Positions 37,221-45,951 of a stretch of 64,000 bases of DNA are shown here, piece after piece. The stretch's first letter is position 1, and every line of letters starts with the position of its first letter. Both the position numbers and the translations under genes were made by a program. A model generated the notes under the pieces. It was not told the DNA's origin and searched no databases. It was given only the letters and a program-made list of their open reading frames with translations. Where the stretch lies: assembly GCA_026708015.1 (NCBI GenBank), contig JAPOVT010000018.1, positions 118,680 to 182,679 on the forward strand. The letters run 5' to 3'. Source of the DNA: a bacterium (lineage in GTDB: Bacteria > Actinomycetota > Acidimicrobiia > Acidimicrobiales > Bin134).

Positions 37221-39166
37221 CCGCGGTGGAGGACGCCCGTCCCACGGCAAGTGTGCTGCGAACGGCGTCAGACAGTCGCCTGGCTCGCTTTGTCTTGGCG
37301 GTGGGTACCATCGTCGTGCTGGTCTTGGTTTTCCGGCTGTTCACGAATTTCAGCGTCTTCCCGGAATCCTGGGATATCGGCCTAGCCGATCCCATCGACC
37401 GGACCCGGCGGTGGCTGATCAACAACCAAACCTCTCATTGGCTGTACACGGTTTTCTTGAACCCGATCACCGACGCCATCGACTGGGGCATTCGCCGGCT
37501 GGAATCCATCCTGGGGTGGTTCCCGTGGTACTCCTACCCGCTGATCACCGGCCTTGGACTGTGGTGGACCCGGGGGCAGGTGGCTGGAGCGCTGGGCTTG
37601 GCCAGCGTGGCCCTCATCGGAGTGGTCGATCTGTGGGAGGAGTCCTTCGCCACCCTGTCCCTGATGGGGGTGTCGGTGCTCATATCCATGGTCATCGGCA
37701 TTCCGCTGGGCATCGCGGCCTGGCGCAGCGATGCGGTTGCCCGGGTGGTCCGTCCTTCCCTGGACGCCATGCAGACCATGCCGGGGTTCGTCTATCTCAT
37801 CCCCTTCGTGCTGCTGTTCGGGTTTGGGCGGGTCCCGGCCATGATCTCCACGGTGATCTTCGCCCTCGCCCCAGTGGTGCGACTCACCGAAGTGGGGCTA
37901 CGCACGGTGCCCCAAGTCACCGTCGAAGCCTCAGAGATGTTCGGGGCCACCGAGCGGCAGACGCTTCGGCTGGTGCGGTTGCCCCAAGCCCGCCCGGCCA
38001 TTTTCGCGGGCATGAACCAGACCACGATGCTGGCCATGAGCATGGTGGTTATCGCCGCATTCATCGGCGCGGGCGGACTGGGCCAAGTGGTGCTCAGAGC
38101 CATGCAGAACATCAACGTAGGAAAAGCCTCAGAGGCTGGCATCGCCATTGTGATCATGGCCATCGTTTTGGATCGCTTCTCTACCGGCATTGCCACTGCT
38201 GACCCGGGGCGCGACGGATTCGCCATCCGACGGCTGGCTATTGGGGTTGCGTTGGTTGCAGTGGTCGGGGGTTTGCTGGGTCACAACGAATTCCCCGAGT
38301 CGCTGAATTGGCAATTCGCCCCCTATGTGAACGACGCCACCGACTGGGCGCGGGACAACCTGTACGACATCGGCGGATCGGGAATCGGCACAGGACCGTT
38401 CAGCGACTTCGTCACCCTCGAGTTCGTCACCCCGCTGCGAGAACTGCTGTCGTCCGACATCCCATGGCCGGCCATGATCGGGATCGGGGTTGTTCTCGGT
38501 ATGTGGGCCCGGGGCATCCGCTTGGCCGTCGGCATCGGAGCAGCGTTGTTCGCCATCGGTTTTTTGGGCATGTGGGCGCTGTCCATGGACACCTTGGCCC
38601 AGACCATCGTGGGGGTGGCCATCACCCTGGCCATCGGCGTGCCGGTGGGGATCATGACCTCCCACAACGATCTGCTCCGAACCGCCCTCAAACCAGTCCT
38701 GGACTTCTTCCAGACCATCCCCAGCTTCGTGCTGCTGGTCCCGGTGATAACCCTCTTTCACGTAGGCCGCATTCCCGGCATCATCGCCTCGGTGATCTAC
38801 GCCGTTCCCGCCGCGGTCCACTACACCGACCTGGGGTTGCGCCGGGTACCGGCCGAGATCCATGAGGCAGCTGAGAGCTTTGGCGCCACTCGCAGCCAGC
38901 GCCTGCGCCGGGTGGAGATGCCGCTGGCCGCACCGGAACTGATGGTGGCGGTGAACCAGGTGATCATGTTGATCTTGGCCATGGTGGTTATCGCCGGGCT
39001 GGTCGGCGGGGGCGGGTTGGGCCTGGAAGCGGTCCGGGGGCTGCGGCGCAGCGACGCGGTGGGCCGGGGTTTTGAAGCCGGCATCGCCATTGTGCTGCTG
39101 GCCAGCATCTTGGACCGCCTCACCCGGGCCATTGCCGACCGTCTCCGCCCTCCAGCGGCGGTTTGA
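37217..39166 (+). CDS. Glycine betaine ABC permease with two fused permease domains (ProW/OpuAB-like)
   Basis: A 649-residue membrane protein in which two BPD-type permease units are fused. Unit one lies at about 146-325 (EASEMFGAT..RLVRLPQARPAIFAG) and unit two at about 457-640 (EAAESFGAT..RRVEMPLAAPELMVA). Single-unit ProW/OpuAB is near 280-350 residues and dimerises. Here one polypeptide supplies both halves. Each unit has its own EAA loop and a conserved MVVIA..GGGGLG helix. It overlaps the ATPase gene as ATGA. Confidence 0.92.
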   Translation: MTAVEDARPTASVLRTASDSRLARFVLAVGTIVVLVLVFRLFTNFSVFPESWDIGLADPIDRTRRWLINNQTSHWLYTVFLNPITDAIDWGIRRLESILGWFPWYSYPLITGLGLWWTRGQVAGALGLASVALIGVVDLWEESFATLSLMGVSVLISMVIGIPLGIAAWRSDAVARVVRPSLDAMQTMPGFVYLIPFVLLFGFGRVPAMISTVIFALAPVVRLTEVGLRTVPQVTVEASEMFGATERQTLRLVRLPQARPAIFAGMNQTTMLAMSMVVIAAFIGAGGLGQVVLRAMQNINVGKASEAGIAIVIMAIVLDRFSTGIATADPGRDGFAIRRLAIGVALVAVVGGLLGHNEFPESLNWQFAPYVNDATDWARDNLYDIGGSGIGTGPFSDFVTLEFVTPLRELLSSDIPWPAMIGIGVVLGMWARGIRLAVGIGAALFAIGFLGMWALSMDTLAQTIVGVAITLAIGVPVGIMTSHNDLLRTALKPVLDFFQTIPSFVLLVPVITLFHVGRIPGIIASVIYAVPAAVHYTDLGLRRVPAEIHEAAESFGATRSQRLRRVEMPLAAPELMVAVNQVIMLILAMVVIAGLVGGGGLGLEAVRGLRRSDAVGRGFEAGIAIVLLASILDRLTRAIADRLRPPAAV

Positions 39167-39193
39167 ACTCCCCAGCGGCGCAGTTCCTCTAGA

Positions 39194-39721
39194 TCAGCGA
39201 GTGTCCTCAATCCACGCTGCGGTGGCAGCCGACTGCTTGGTGCCGTCGAAGGAGATGCGCTGAGTGGGCTCCACCTCGAGGATGACCCGCCGGGGAGAGT
39301 CCAGGAACCGGGTGAAGTGGCCCTGCATTTCCTGGTCGGGATGCAGGGCCGCGGCCAGGTCCGGGTAGAACCAGGCCTTGGTCTCATCGTCATCGTGGAG
39401 GCGGCATATGCCCTTGTAGGTCACCGTCTGCCTGCGGGGCACCCCGGGCGCGCCGGTGCTGGTCACCACCAGGCACACTCGGGGGTCTCGGCGCACCGCG
39501 GCGATGCGGGCCCGCTGGCCGCTGGCCGTGAGCCAAAACCGTCCCCGTCGCCAGATGAAGCTCATGATGACCCCCACCGGCCACCCCTCCTTGTTGGCCC
39601 AGATGAACGTACACTCGGTTTGAGCAGCCAGCATGGCCTCTTCAGCTTCGGCGTCCAGCCACCACTCCGTCACGTCCTCGAAGTAGGCCGACCCCTCGGT
39701 GGATGTTTGTTCGTCGCTCAT
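39194..39721 (-). CDS. Pyridoxamine 5'-phosphate oxidase-like flavin-fold protein
   Basis: A 175-residue split-barrel protein (PNPOx-like) starting at ATG 39721. Typical strands are CTFIWANKEGWPVGVIMSF, GRFWLTASGQRARIAAVRRDPRVCLVVT and VTYKGICRLHDD. Many actinobacterial members bind FMN, F420 or heme; the ligand is not deducible. It converges on the betaine permease gene (27-bp gap). The acyl-CoA ligase fragment lies just upstream on the same strand. Confidence 0.82.
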   Translation of the reverse strand: MSDEQTSTEGSAYFEDVTEWWLDAEAEEAMLAAQTECTFIWANKEGWPVGVIMSFIWRRGRFWLTASGQRARIAAVRRDPRVCLVVTSTGAPGVPRRQTVTYKGICRLHDDDETKAWFYPDLAAALHPDQEMQGHFTRFLDSPRRVILEVEPTQRISFDGTKQSAATAAWIEDTR

Positions 39722-39737
39722 GGGTGCCTCCGCCCGC

Positions 39738-40085
39738 TCATCCTTGGGCCATTGTTTGTACTTGGGATCGAGCAATCTTGCCCAGAGGACTGCGGGGAAA
39801 TGCCTCCACGAAGCAGATTTCGCTGGGAACCTTGTACGAGGCCAGATTGGATCGGCACCGCGCGAGCAGTTCGTCTGCGGCCAATTGGGCGCCGTCAGCC
39901 GGCTGCACAAATGCCACCACGACTTCGCCGAGGCGGTCGTCGGGCCGGCCCACCACGCAGCATTCGGCCACCCTCGACCGCCACTCCTCCAGGCCAACCA
40001 CCCGGGGAGTGCCAACGCGTTCATCGGCATGGGCGGTGATGTACAGCGAGGGCTCGCTGAAGTCGATCGGAGCGACGTCCTGCAC
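39738..40085 (-). pseudogene. C-terminal remnant of an AMP-dependent acyl-CoA ligase
   Basis: An open frame of 115 residues whose last 75 match only the C-terminal lid domain of ANL ligases: VAECCVVGRPDDRLGEVVVAF, SNLASYKVPSEICFV, and PRSPLGKIAR with the catalytic lysine. The roughly 40 residues before it lack the expected DRKKD hinge and GGENV segments. No adenylation core lies upstream, because the divergent LLM gene begins 44 bp away. It is best read as a deletion remnant; a free-standing lid-domain protein is the less likely alternative. Confidence 0.7.
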
Positions 40086-40129
40086 TGGCCCATGCTAATA
40101 GCCCGCACTGCGGCCTCTATTCTCAGGCC

Positions 40130-41149
40130 ATGGTCGCATCGATTGCATTCGGCACCGGCAAGGTTCCCGAGGACCTGACGACCTACGGGGCCTGGGCCCG
40201 CCAAGTGGAGAGTTCCGGCTTCTCCATGGTGGTGGCGGGCGATTCCCAGTCGCTTTGGGCCGACCCCTTCCTCACTCTTTCAGTGGCCGCCAACCACACC
40301 GACAAGGCGCTGCTGGCCACCACAGTCACCAACCCTGTCACCCGCCACCCGGCGGCGGCTGCATCGACGGCCATGGCGCTCCAACAGATCTCCGGAGGGC
40401 GATTCCGATACGGCATCGCCTCGGGCGACAGCGCGCTGCTCAACATCGGCGAGAAACCGGCATCGGTGGACTACCTCCGGGACTACACCGCGGCGGTCAA
40501 GGCGCTCAGCAACCGCGAGACGGCTCACTGGCAAGGCAAAGACCTGCACATGCGGTGGGGTCCAGCCCCCGTCCCGGTGTGGATCGCCGCCGAAGGCCCT
40601 CGCACCCAGTTCATGGCTGGCCAGATAGCCGACGGAGTGATCTTGTCCAACAGCCTGCCCGCCGATGTGTGCGAGATCGTGCTGGACAACATCGCCGAAG
40701 GGGCCCGCTCGGTGGGCCGGGATCCCAATGAGATCGAGGTGTGGTGGTTTGCCAACCTGCTGTTCGCCGAGTCGGAGGAGGCTGGCCTGGAGCAGATCAA
40801 GTTTCTGATCGCGGGCACCGCCAACCACGTCTACCGCTTCCACATGGACGGCAAAGGCCTGCCTGAAGACATCAAACCCCGGGTGGCCGCCATGATGGCC
40901 GAATATGACAGCCGCCACCACGCCTTCGCCGACGGCGCCAATGTCAACGCCGGGCTGGCCGACAAGCACGGCCTCACCGAGTTCTTGGCCAGTCGGGGCA
41001 CCATCGCCGGCCCACCCGAATACTGCATTGACCGCTTGACCGAGTTGGCCGAGCGGGGCGTCAACAAGTTGGTGCTGGCCCAGTTCATGGAGGACAAAGA
41101 GGGCTGGATGCGCACCTTTGCCGATGTCGTCGCCCCCGTGTTCTGCTGA
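40130..41149 (+). CDS. F420-type LLM-class oxidoreductase (Mer-like)
   Basis: A 339-residue TIM-barrel protein of the luciferase-like superfamily, closest in pattern to F420-dependent reductases/dehydrogenases. Typical features are the N-terminal GTGKVPEDLTTYGAWARQVESSGF, TTVTNPVTRHPAAAAS, RFRYGIASGDSA and VPVWIAAEGPRTQFMAGQIADG. The start is ATG 40130. It is divergent from the ligase remnant, which may once have shared its pathway. Confidence 0.87.
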   Translation: MVASIAFGTGKVPEDLTTYGAWARQVESSGFSMVVAGDSQSLWADPFLTLSVAANHTDKALLATTVTNPVTRHPAAAASTAMALQQISGGRFRYGIASGDSALLNIGEKPASVDYLRDYTAAVKALSNRETAHWQGKDLHMRWGPAPVPVWIAAEGPRTQFMAGQIADGVILSNSLPADVCEIVLDNIAEGARSVGRDPNEIEVWWFANLLFAESEEAGLEQIKFLIAGTANHVYRFHMDGKGLPEDIKPRVAAMMAEYDSRHHAFADGANVNAGLADKHGLTEFLASRGTIAGPPEYCIDRLTELAERGVNKLVLAQFMEDKEGWMRTFADVVAPVFC

Positions 41150-41205
41150 CTCCAAGCCTGCCAGGCAAGGCTTTTCCAAGTCCCGAGAATTCCACTGAGC
41201 GCCTC

Positions 41206-41234
41206 TTGCATGGGTTTTATTTGTTAGTTATGCT
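41206..41234 (+). promoter_or_regulatory. Sigma70-type promoter of the ROK/amino-sugar operon, leaderless
   Basis: TTGCAT (41206-41211) and TATGCT (41229-41234) are separated by exactly 17 bp. The predicted start of transcription, about 41241-41244, coincides with the GTG initiation codon at 41244. No Shine-Dalgarno precedes that GTG, so the mRNA is probably leaderless. Confidence 0.6.
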
Positions 41235-41244
41235 TACAAACTAG
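41224..41244. promoter_or_regulatory. ROK-type operator overlapping the -10 box
   Basis: The imperfect inverted repeat TTAGTT-N9-AACTAG spans the -10 box and reaches the start codon. It resembles the TTAGTTTG/CAAACTAA half-sites bound by XylR/NagC-type ROK repressors. Autoregulation by the adjacent ROK protein is the obvious reading. Confidence 0.5.
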
Positions 41245-42428
41245 TGAGAGGGGCCTCCGACTCCCGACTGCTTCGGCTGCTGAACGGGCAGCGCATCGCC
41301 GATGCCATGTTCGATGCTGCGCCCCAGGGCATCTCCCGAGCCGACATCGCCCGGGTCACCGGGTTGTCCAAGCCAACGGTCTCCAACCTCGTAGCCGATT
41401 TGGAGTCATCGGGGTTAATCCGCCTGGCCGAGACGCCAACCACTTCCGGGAATGTGGGCCGGCCAGCCATGCTCTACGAGTTCGTACCGGAGGCAGGATT
41501 CGTGGTGGCGGCCGATATCGGAGCCGCCAAGATCATCGTGGGCGTGGCCAACCTGTTGGGAGCAGTGGTCGCCGAACAGGAACTGGAGACCGGCCCGAAC
41601 GCCGAGACCGCTCTCAACCGGGTGGCGGAAACGGCCCAACAGATGCTCTCAGAGACCGGCGGGCAAGCCGGTTCAGCTTGTATCGGCGTCCCCGGCATCT
41701 ACCGCCCGCAATCCGACAGCGTCGAGCAGGCCTTGAACCTGCCAGGATTCGAGGGACTGCGGGTGCGAGCCAAGCTCGAAGAGCTACTGAAGATGGACGC
41801 CCACGTGGACAATGACGTGAACTTGGCTGCGCTGGCTGAAGCCGACCTGGATATCGACCAAACCAACTTCACCGCCATCTCTATCGGTACCGGAATCGGA
41901 ATGGGCATCATTGTGGGCGGGGAGCTCTATCGCGGGGGAACTGGTGCTGCCGGGGAGGTGGGATCGCTGGTGCTCAACCACTCCCCAGCCGATGCAAACT
42001 CGACAGTCATCTTGGAAAACGTCTCTTCGGCACCAGCCATCCGCAAGCAATTCGGGCAGGCGGCCGAGTCCGGATACCCGACCGAACTGCACGGCAGTGC
42101 CGACGTTCCGGAAATCTTCGATGCCGCCGCTCAAGGCGACCCGGCAGCCGTACATGTCTTGGAGAGAGCAGCGGGAGCAATGGCGACCGCCGTCATGCAG
42201 GTGTGCCTTTTGATCGATCCGGAGCGGATTGTCTTCGGCGGTGGTGTGGGCGCCAATCCGGTGTTCGTCGAAGCCGTCAATGCCGAACTGCGTCGACATC
42301 TCCCCCAGCCCGTGGAGGTCTTCGCCTCGACGCTTGGACGGCGGGCCACGTTTCTCGGTGCTGTGTCGTGGGCGCTGGACGAGCTGCACGAGTCGCTAGT
42401 GACCGACACGCTGGGGCGGCCGCGGTGA
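41244..42428 (+). CDS. ROK-family transcriptional regulator (NagC/XylR type)
   Basis: A 394-residue repressor with an N-terminal winged HTH (about 20-65: ISRADIARVTGLSKPTVSNLVADLESSGLI) and a C-terminal ROK sugar-kinase-like domain. Domain motifs are VVAADIGAAKIIVGV, ACIGVPGIY, DNDVNLAALAE and TAISIGTGIGMGIIVGG. The zinc-binding CxCGxxGC motif usual in ROK proteins is absent; that region reads VLNHSPADANSTV. It heads a seven-gene operon through a GTGA overlap with the next gene. Its effector is probably the transported sugar or its phosphate (inference). Confidence 0.9.
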   Translation: MRGASDSRLLRLLNGQRIADAMFDAAPQGISRADIARVTGLSKPTVSNLVADLESSGLIRLAETPTTSGNVGRPAMLYEFVPEAGFVVAADIGAAKIIVGVANLLGAVVAEQELETGPNAETALNRVAETAQQMLSETGGQAGSACIGVPGIYRPQSDSVEQALNLPGFEGLRVRAKLEELLKMDAHVDNDVNLAALAEADLDIDQTNFTAISIGTGIGMGIIVGGELYRGGTGAAGEVGSLVLNHSPADANSTVILENVSSAPAIRKQFGQAAESGYPTELHGSADVPEIFDAAAQGDPAAVHVLERAAGAMATAVMQVCLLIDPERIVFGGGVGANPVFVEAVNAELRRHLPQPVEVFASTLGRRATFLGAVSWALDELHESLVTDTLGRPR

Positions 42429-43675
42429 CTCCCGAGGCCGTCGCCGAGTCGGTGGATGCCGACGTGCTGGTGGAACGCCTCCAGCAAGCCATCGCCATAC
42501 CCAGCGTGACACTCCACGAAGGTGAATTCGCCCGGTGGGTACACGATCAACTGGACGACAACGCTTGGGACCACAAAGCGCTGGCCCCCTTCGACGCCTC
42601 CCGGGCCAATGTCTACGCCAGTGTCGGCCATGGGGCCCCATCCCTGGTCTTGGCGGGACATCTCGACACCGTGCATGCCGACGACTGGAAGAGTCACTGG
42701 GCGGGAACTGAGCGGGCCGATCCCTTTGCCGCCTCGATCATCGACCGGGAGATTTGGGGCCGGGGGTCCGCAGACCAGAAAGCTGGCATCTGCGCCATCC
42801 TGGAAGCACTCCGGGCCATTCGCCGCTCCGGTTGCCGGCCAAAGGGTTCGGTGACTGCCCTCTTTGTGAGCGATGAGGAATCCGGCCAGCCCGGCAGCGG
42901 TGTTTCTGCCGGGATGAAGGCAGCAATAGCAGACGGAGAATTCCAACAAGACCAGCCACCGGACCTCCTCGTCTACACCGAGCCCACCACCTCGGCCATC
43001 TACACCGCGCAGATGGGCTTCCTCATCGCCGACATCGAACTCACCGGACAGTCGGCGTACTTCGGGCGCCCCGAATTGGGGGTGGACGCCTTGAAGGCTG
43101 GCCACCGCCTCCTGACCGCCCTCTGGGAGCATTCCGAAAGTCTCCGAACCCAGCCAGCACATCCGCTGATTGGAGAGGCATTCCTCCTCGTCACCGAAGT
43201 CCGCTCAGGGGAGAGCATCGCGGTGCCCGGGCGGTTCGATCTGTCCTTGATTCGCAAAGTCCTCCCCCACGAGAGCCTTGACAACGCGGCGCAATCCATC
43301 CGGGACATCACCGCTCGAGTGGCCGCAGATCACGGGATCGAAGCCACGGTGGAGTTCACCGCCCCACGGGACCATCCGGTGGGGGGCACCCCCGACGAAA
43401 CCTCCGCCGACCACCCCGCGGTGCAAGCCCTGGGCGCGTCGATAACGGCGATCACCGGCGATGCGCCCCGAATCGAGGCCGCTCCGTACTGGTCGGAGAA
43501 GTCGTTCCTCTCAGCTATGGGCGTGCCCGGGGTGTACTTCGCGCCCGGCGACATCTCGCACGCCCACACGCCGTTCGAACGCGTGGAGATCGACGAACTC
43601 GTAGCCGCCACCCGCACCCTCGCCCATTTCGTGGCGTCGTGGTGCGGACTCGAACCAGCCCCAACCACCAACTGA
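42425..43675 (+). CDS. M20-family metallopeptidase/deacylase (ArgE/DapE-like)
   Basis: A 416-residue di-zinc amidohydrolase. Metal/catalytic residues are visible: His79-x-Asp81 (AGHLDTVH), Asp117 (GRGSADQKAG), Glu151/Glu152 (SDEESG), a later acidic ligand in YTEPT, and a terminal His in SHAHTPFE. A dimerisation domain interrupts the fold at about 190-300. The start is GTG 42425, overlapping the regulator stop (GTGA). Within an amino-sugar operon that lacks nagA, it may remove an N-acyl or peptide group from the imported ligand (inference). Confidence 0.88.
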   Translation: MTPEAVAESVDADVLVERLQQAIAIPSVTLHEGEFARWVHDQLDDNAWDHKALAPFDASRANVYASVGHGAPSLVLAGHLDTVHADDWKSHWAGTERADPFAASIIDREIWGRGSADQKAGICAILEALRAIRRSGCRPKGSVTALFVSDEESGQPGSGVSAGMKAAIADGEFQQDQPPDLLVYTEPTTSAIYTAQMGFLIADIELTGQSAYFGRPELGVDALKAGHRLLTALWEHSESLRTQPAHPLIGEAFLLVTEVRSGESIAVPGRFDLSLIRKVLPHESLDNAAQSIRDITARVAADHGIEATVEFTAPRDHPVGGTPDETSADHPAVQALGASITAITGDAPRIEAAPYWSEKSFLSAMGVPGVYFAPGDISHAHTPFERVEIDELVAATRTLAHFVASWCGLEPAPTTN

Positions 43676-43689
43676 AAGAGGAGAAACCC

Positions 43690-44910
43690 ATGCAACCACG
43701 AAAGAGATCGCGATGGCTCGTACTGAGCGCACTACTCGCCGTCTTCGTTTTGGTGGCCGCGGCTTGCGGCAACGACGACGATGACAGCAGCAGCGAAGCC
43801 ACGGCCGCTCCTGCGACCGCCGCACCCACCGCGGCCCCTGAACCGCCTGACGAACCCGAACCCGAGCCTGAGCCCGAGCCAACCGAGGAGGAGGCTCCGG
43901 CCAGGGAAGCCCCGGTCACCCAGGGTCCGAATGGCGAGCCGGCCAGCCCGTCAGGGGAGATCGTTCTCACCGCCGATGAACTGGCCCAGATCCAAGAGGG
44001 CGGTTATACCGCCGCCCTGCTATGGCACATCTCCGGGGCCTTCACCGATGCGGTGAGCCAGGGGGCGCGCGACGCCTTCGCCGAGATGGGCATCGACGTG
44101 GTGGTGGAAACTGAAGCCGGTTTCGACCCTGCCCAGCAGGCCAACGACGTCGAAACGGCAATGGCGCTCAACCCCGATATCATCCTCAGCCTCACCATCG
44201 ACCCGGTGTCCGCGGCAGAAGGCTTCCGGCCCGCCGTCGAGGCCGGTGTGCAACTGGTGTTCTTGTCCACGACCCCGGAGGGGTACACCCAGGGCCAGGA
44301 GTTCGTCGGGGTGGTGACCGATGACCTGGCTGAGATGGGCATCGCCGCCGCCAACTTGCTCGGCAACGCGCTGGGCGGAGAAGGCGAGATCGGGTTCATC
44401 TTCCACGATGCCCCGTTCTATGTGACCAACCAGCGAGACCAGGCCTTCAAGGCTTGGATCGAGATCAACTTCCCCGGAATCCAGATCGTCGCCGAGCAGG
44501 GTCTGGCCGACCCGGCCACTGCCGAGGACATCGCCTCCACCATGCTCACCCGCAATCCCGGCCTCGACGGCATCTACGCCCCGTGGTCGGCCGGCCCCGC
44601 CGACGGCGTGCTGGCCGCATTGCGGGCCGCGGGGGCCAGCGATGTGGCAGTGGTGACCATGGACCTGGATACCAACGTCTCCCTCGACCTCGTGGAAGGC
44701 GGCAATATCGTGGGCATCGCCGCTGACGAGGCCTACGAGATCGGCCGGACGATGGCCACCGAAGGTGCCTATGGCCTGCTCGGGAAGCAGGCGCCTCCCT
44801 TCGTTGTCGTGCCTGCCATCGAGGTAACTGCGGCCAACATCGTCGAGGCATATCGGGTGTCGCTGGCCGCCGACCCGCCGCAAGAGGTGCTTGACGCCCT
44901 CGGCGGCTAG
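43690..44910 (+). CDS. Sugar ABC transporter substrate-binding lipoprotein (RbsB-like)
   Basis: A 406-residue periplasmic-binding-protein-like I receptor. ATG 43690 follows an AGGAG site. The signal peptide ends at VAAAC (Cys26), then GNDDDD and a long Glu/Pro linker to about residue 80. The fold from about 100 on has TAALLWHISGAFTDAVSQGARDAF-type strands (given here in short), VVETEAGFDPAQQANDVE and DIILSLTIDP. These match the Peripla_BP_4 receptors for pentoses, hexoses or AI-2. It lies 14 bp after the M20 gene. Confidence 0.9.
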   Translation: MQPRKRSRWLVLSALLAVFVLVAAACGNDDDDSSSEATAAPATAAPTAAPEPPDEPEPEPEPEPTEEEAPAREAPVTQGPNGEPASPSGEIVLTADELAQIQEGGYTAALLWHISGAFTDAVSQGARDAFAEMGIDVVVETEAGFDPAQQANDVETAMALNPDIILSLTIDPVSAAEGFRPAVEAGVQLVFLSTTPEGYTQGQEFVGVVTDDLAEMGIAAANLLGNALGGEGEIGFIFHDAPFYVTNQRDQAFKAWIEINFPGIQIVAEQGLADPATAEDIASTMLTRNPGLDGIYAPWSAGPADGVLAALRAAGASDVAVVTMDLDTNVSLDLVEGGNIVGIAADEAYEIGRTMATEGAYGLLGKQAPPFVVVPAIEVTAANIVEAYRVSLAADPPQEVLDALGG

Positions 44911-44938
44911 TGGTCTGACGGAAAAATAGCCTGCACAG

Positions 44939-45949
44939 GTGATTAGAAAGTCGATCAGCAAACAGGCCTCGGCCGATCTCCCCTCCCCGGTCGAGGCCTG
45001 GATCGACCGCTACCGTCATAACGGCGGGCTTCGCCAGTACGTCGTCTACCTGGCGTTCGCCCTGATCCTGGCCACGTTCAGCATCATCCTGCACGACGAC
45101 GGGTTCCTCAGCTCCTCCAACCTGCTCAACATCGGTCGACAGGCTGCGCCGATCGCGGTTATGGCGGTAGGGATGGCTTTCGCGCTGGCCGCAGGAGAGA
45201 TCGACCTCTCGGTCGGCTCGGTAGTTGCGCTTTCGTCGCTGGTGGCCGCAGAGATCGTGGGAAACCACGGGTTCCTGGCCGGTGCACTGGCGGCTCTTGG
45301 GGCATCGGCGCTGGTCGGAATCGTGAACGGGCTCATCACCGTGAAGGTGCGTATCCCGTCGTTTCTGGTGACGCTGGGAATGCTGGGCATCATCAGCGGT
45401 ATCGCCCGAAATTGGAACGACTTGCAGTCGCTGCCCATCCGCAACGACCGGTTCAGCGGGATTTTCGGCGCCGGCGGACTGGGCCCGGTCTCCTCGCTGC
45501 TGATCTGGATCGTCGTCGTCGGGGCGCTCGGGCACATTGCGCTGCACCACCTGCGCTGGGGACGCCATGTGCTGTCTACCGGCGCAGATCGAGATGCAGC
45601 CAACGCAGTGGGGATCAACACGGCCCGGGTGAAGATCTCCGCTCTTGTGGTGAGCGCCATCGCGGCGGGATTCGCCGGGATTCTCCTCGCCGGCCGTCTC
45701 AGCATCGGCCGCCATGACCTCGGAGAGGACTACCTTCTCACCGTCATCGCCGCGGTGGTGATCGGCGGAACGAACCTGTTCGGCGGTCGGGCGTCGATAC
45801 TGGGAGCTGTCACCGGCGCCCTGATCATGGCCATGCTCAACAACGGCCTCATCCTCATGGGATTGGAAGTGGCCGACCAGCTCATCGCCCGGGGTGTGAT
45901 CATCATCTTGGCCGTGGCCCTGAGCATGCGAGAAGCCAAGGAAACCTGA
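44939..45949 (+). CDS. Sugar ABC transporter permease (RbsC-like)
   Basis: A 336-residue permease of the ribose/AI-2 family with about 8-10 TM helices. Typical motifs are VGMAFALAAGEIDLSVGSVVALSS (about 75) and VTLGMLGIISGIARN, then the C-terminal DYLLTVIAAVVIGGTNLFGGRAS. The start is GTG 44939. A 28-bp gap separates it from the receptor gene without a hairpin, unlike the other two binding-protein operons here. The next gene starts 2 bp after its stop. Confidence 0.92.
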   Translation: MIRKSISKQASADLPSPVEAWIDRYRHNGGLRQYVVYLAFALILATFSIILHDDGFLSSSNLLNIGRQAAPIAVMAVGMAFALAAGEIDLSVGSVVALSSLVAAEIVGNHGFLAGALAALGASALVGIVNGLITVKVRIPSFLVTLGMLGIISGIARNWNDLQSLPIRNDRFSGIFGAGGLGPVSSLLIWIVVVGALGHIALHHLRWGRHVLSTGADRDAANAVGINTARVKISALVVSAIAAGFAGILLAGRLSIGRHDLGEDYLLTVIAAVVIGGTNLFGGRASILGAVTGALIMAMLNNGLILMGLEVADQLIARGVIIILAVALSMREAKET

Positions 45950-45951
45950 CC

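Noticed and set aside
44911..44938. Expected hairpin after the third binding-protein gene
   Set aside because: The 28-bp gap holds no inverted repeat, so the receptor-hairpin pattern is not universal here.
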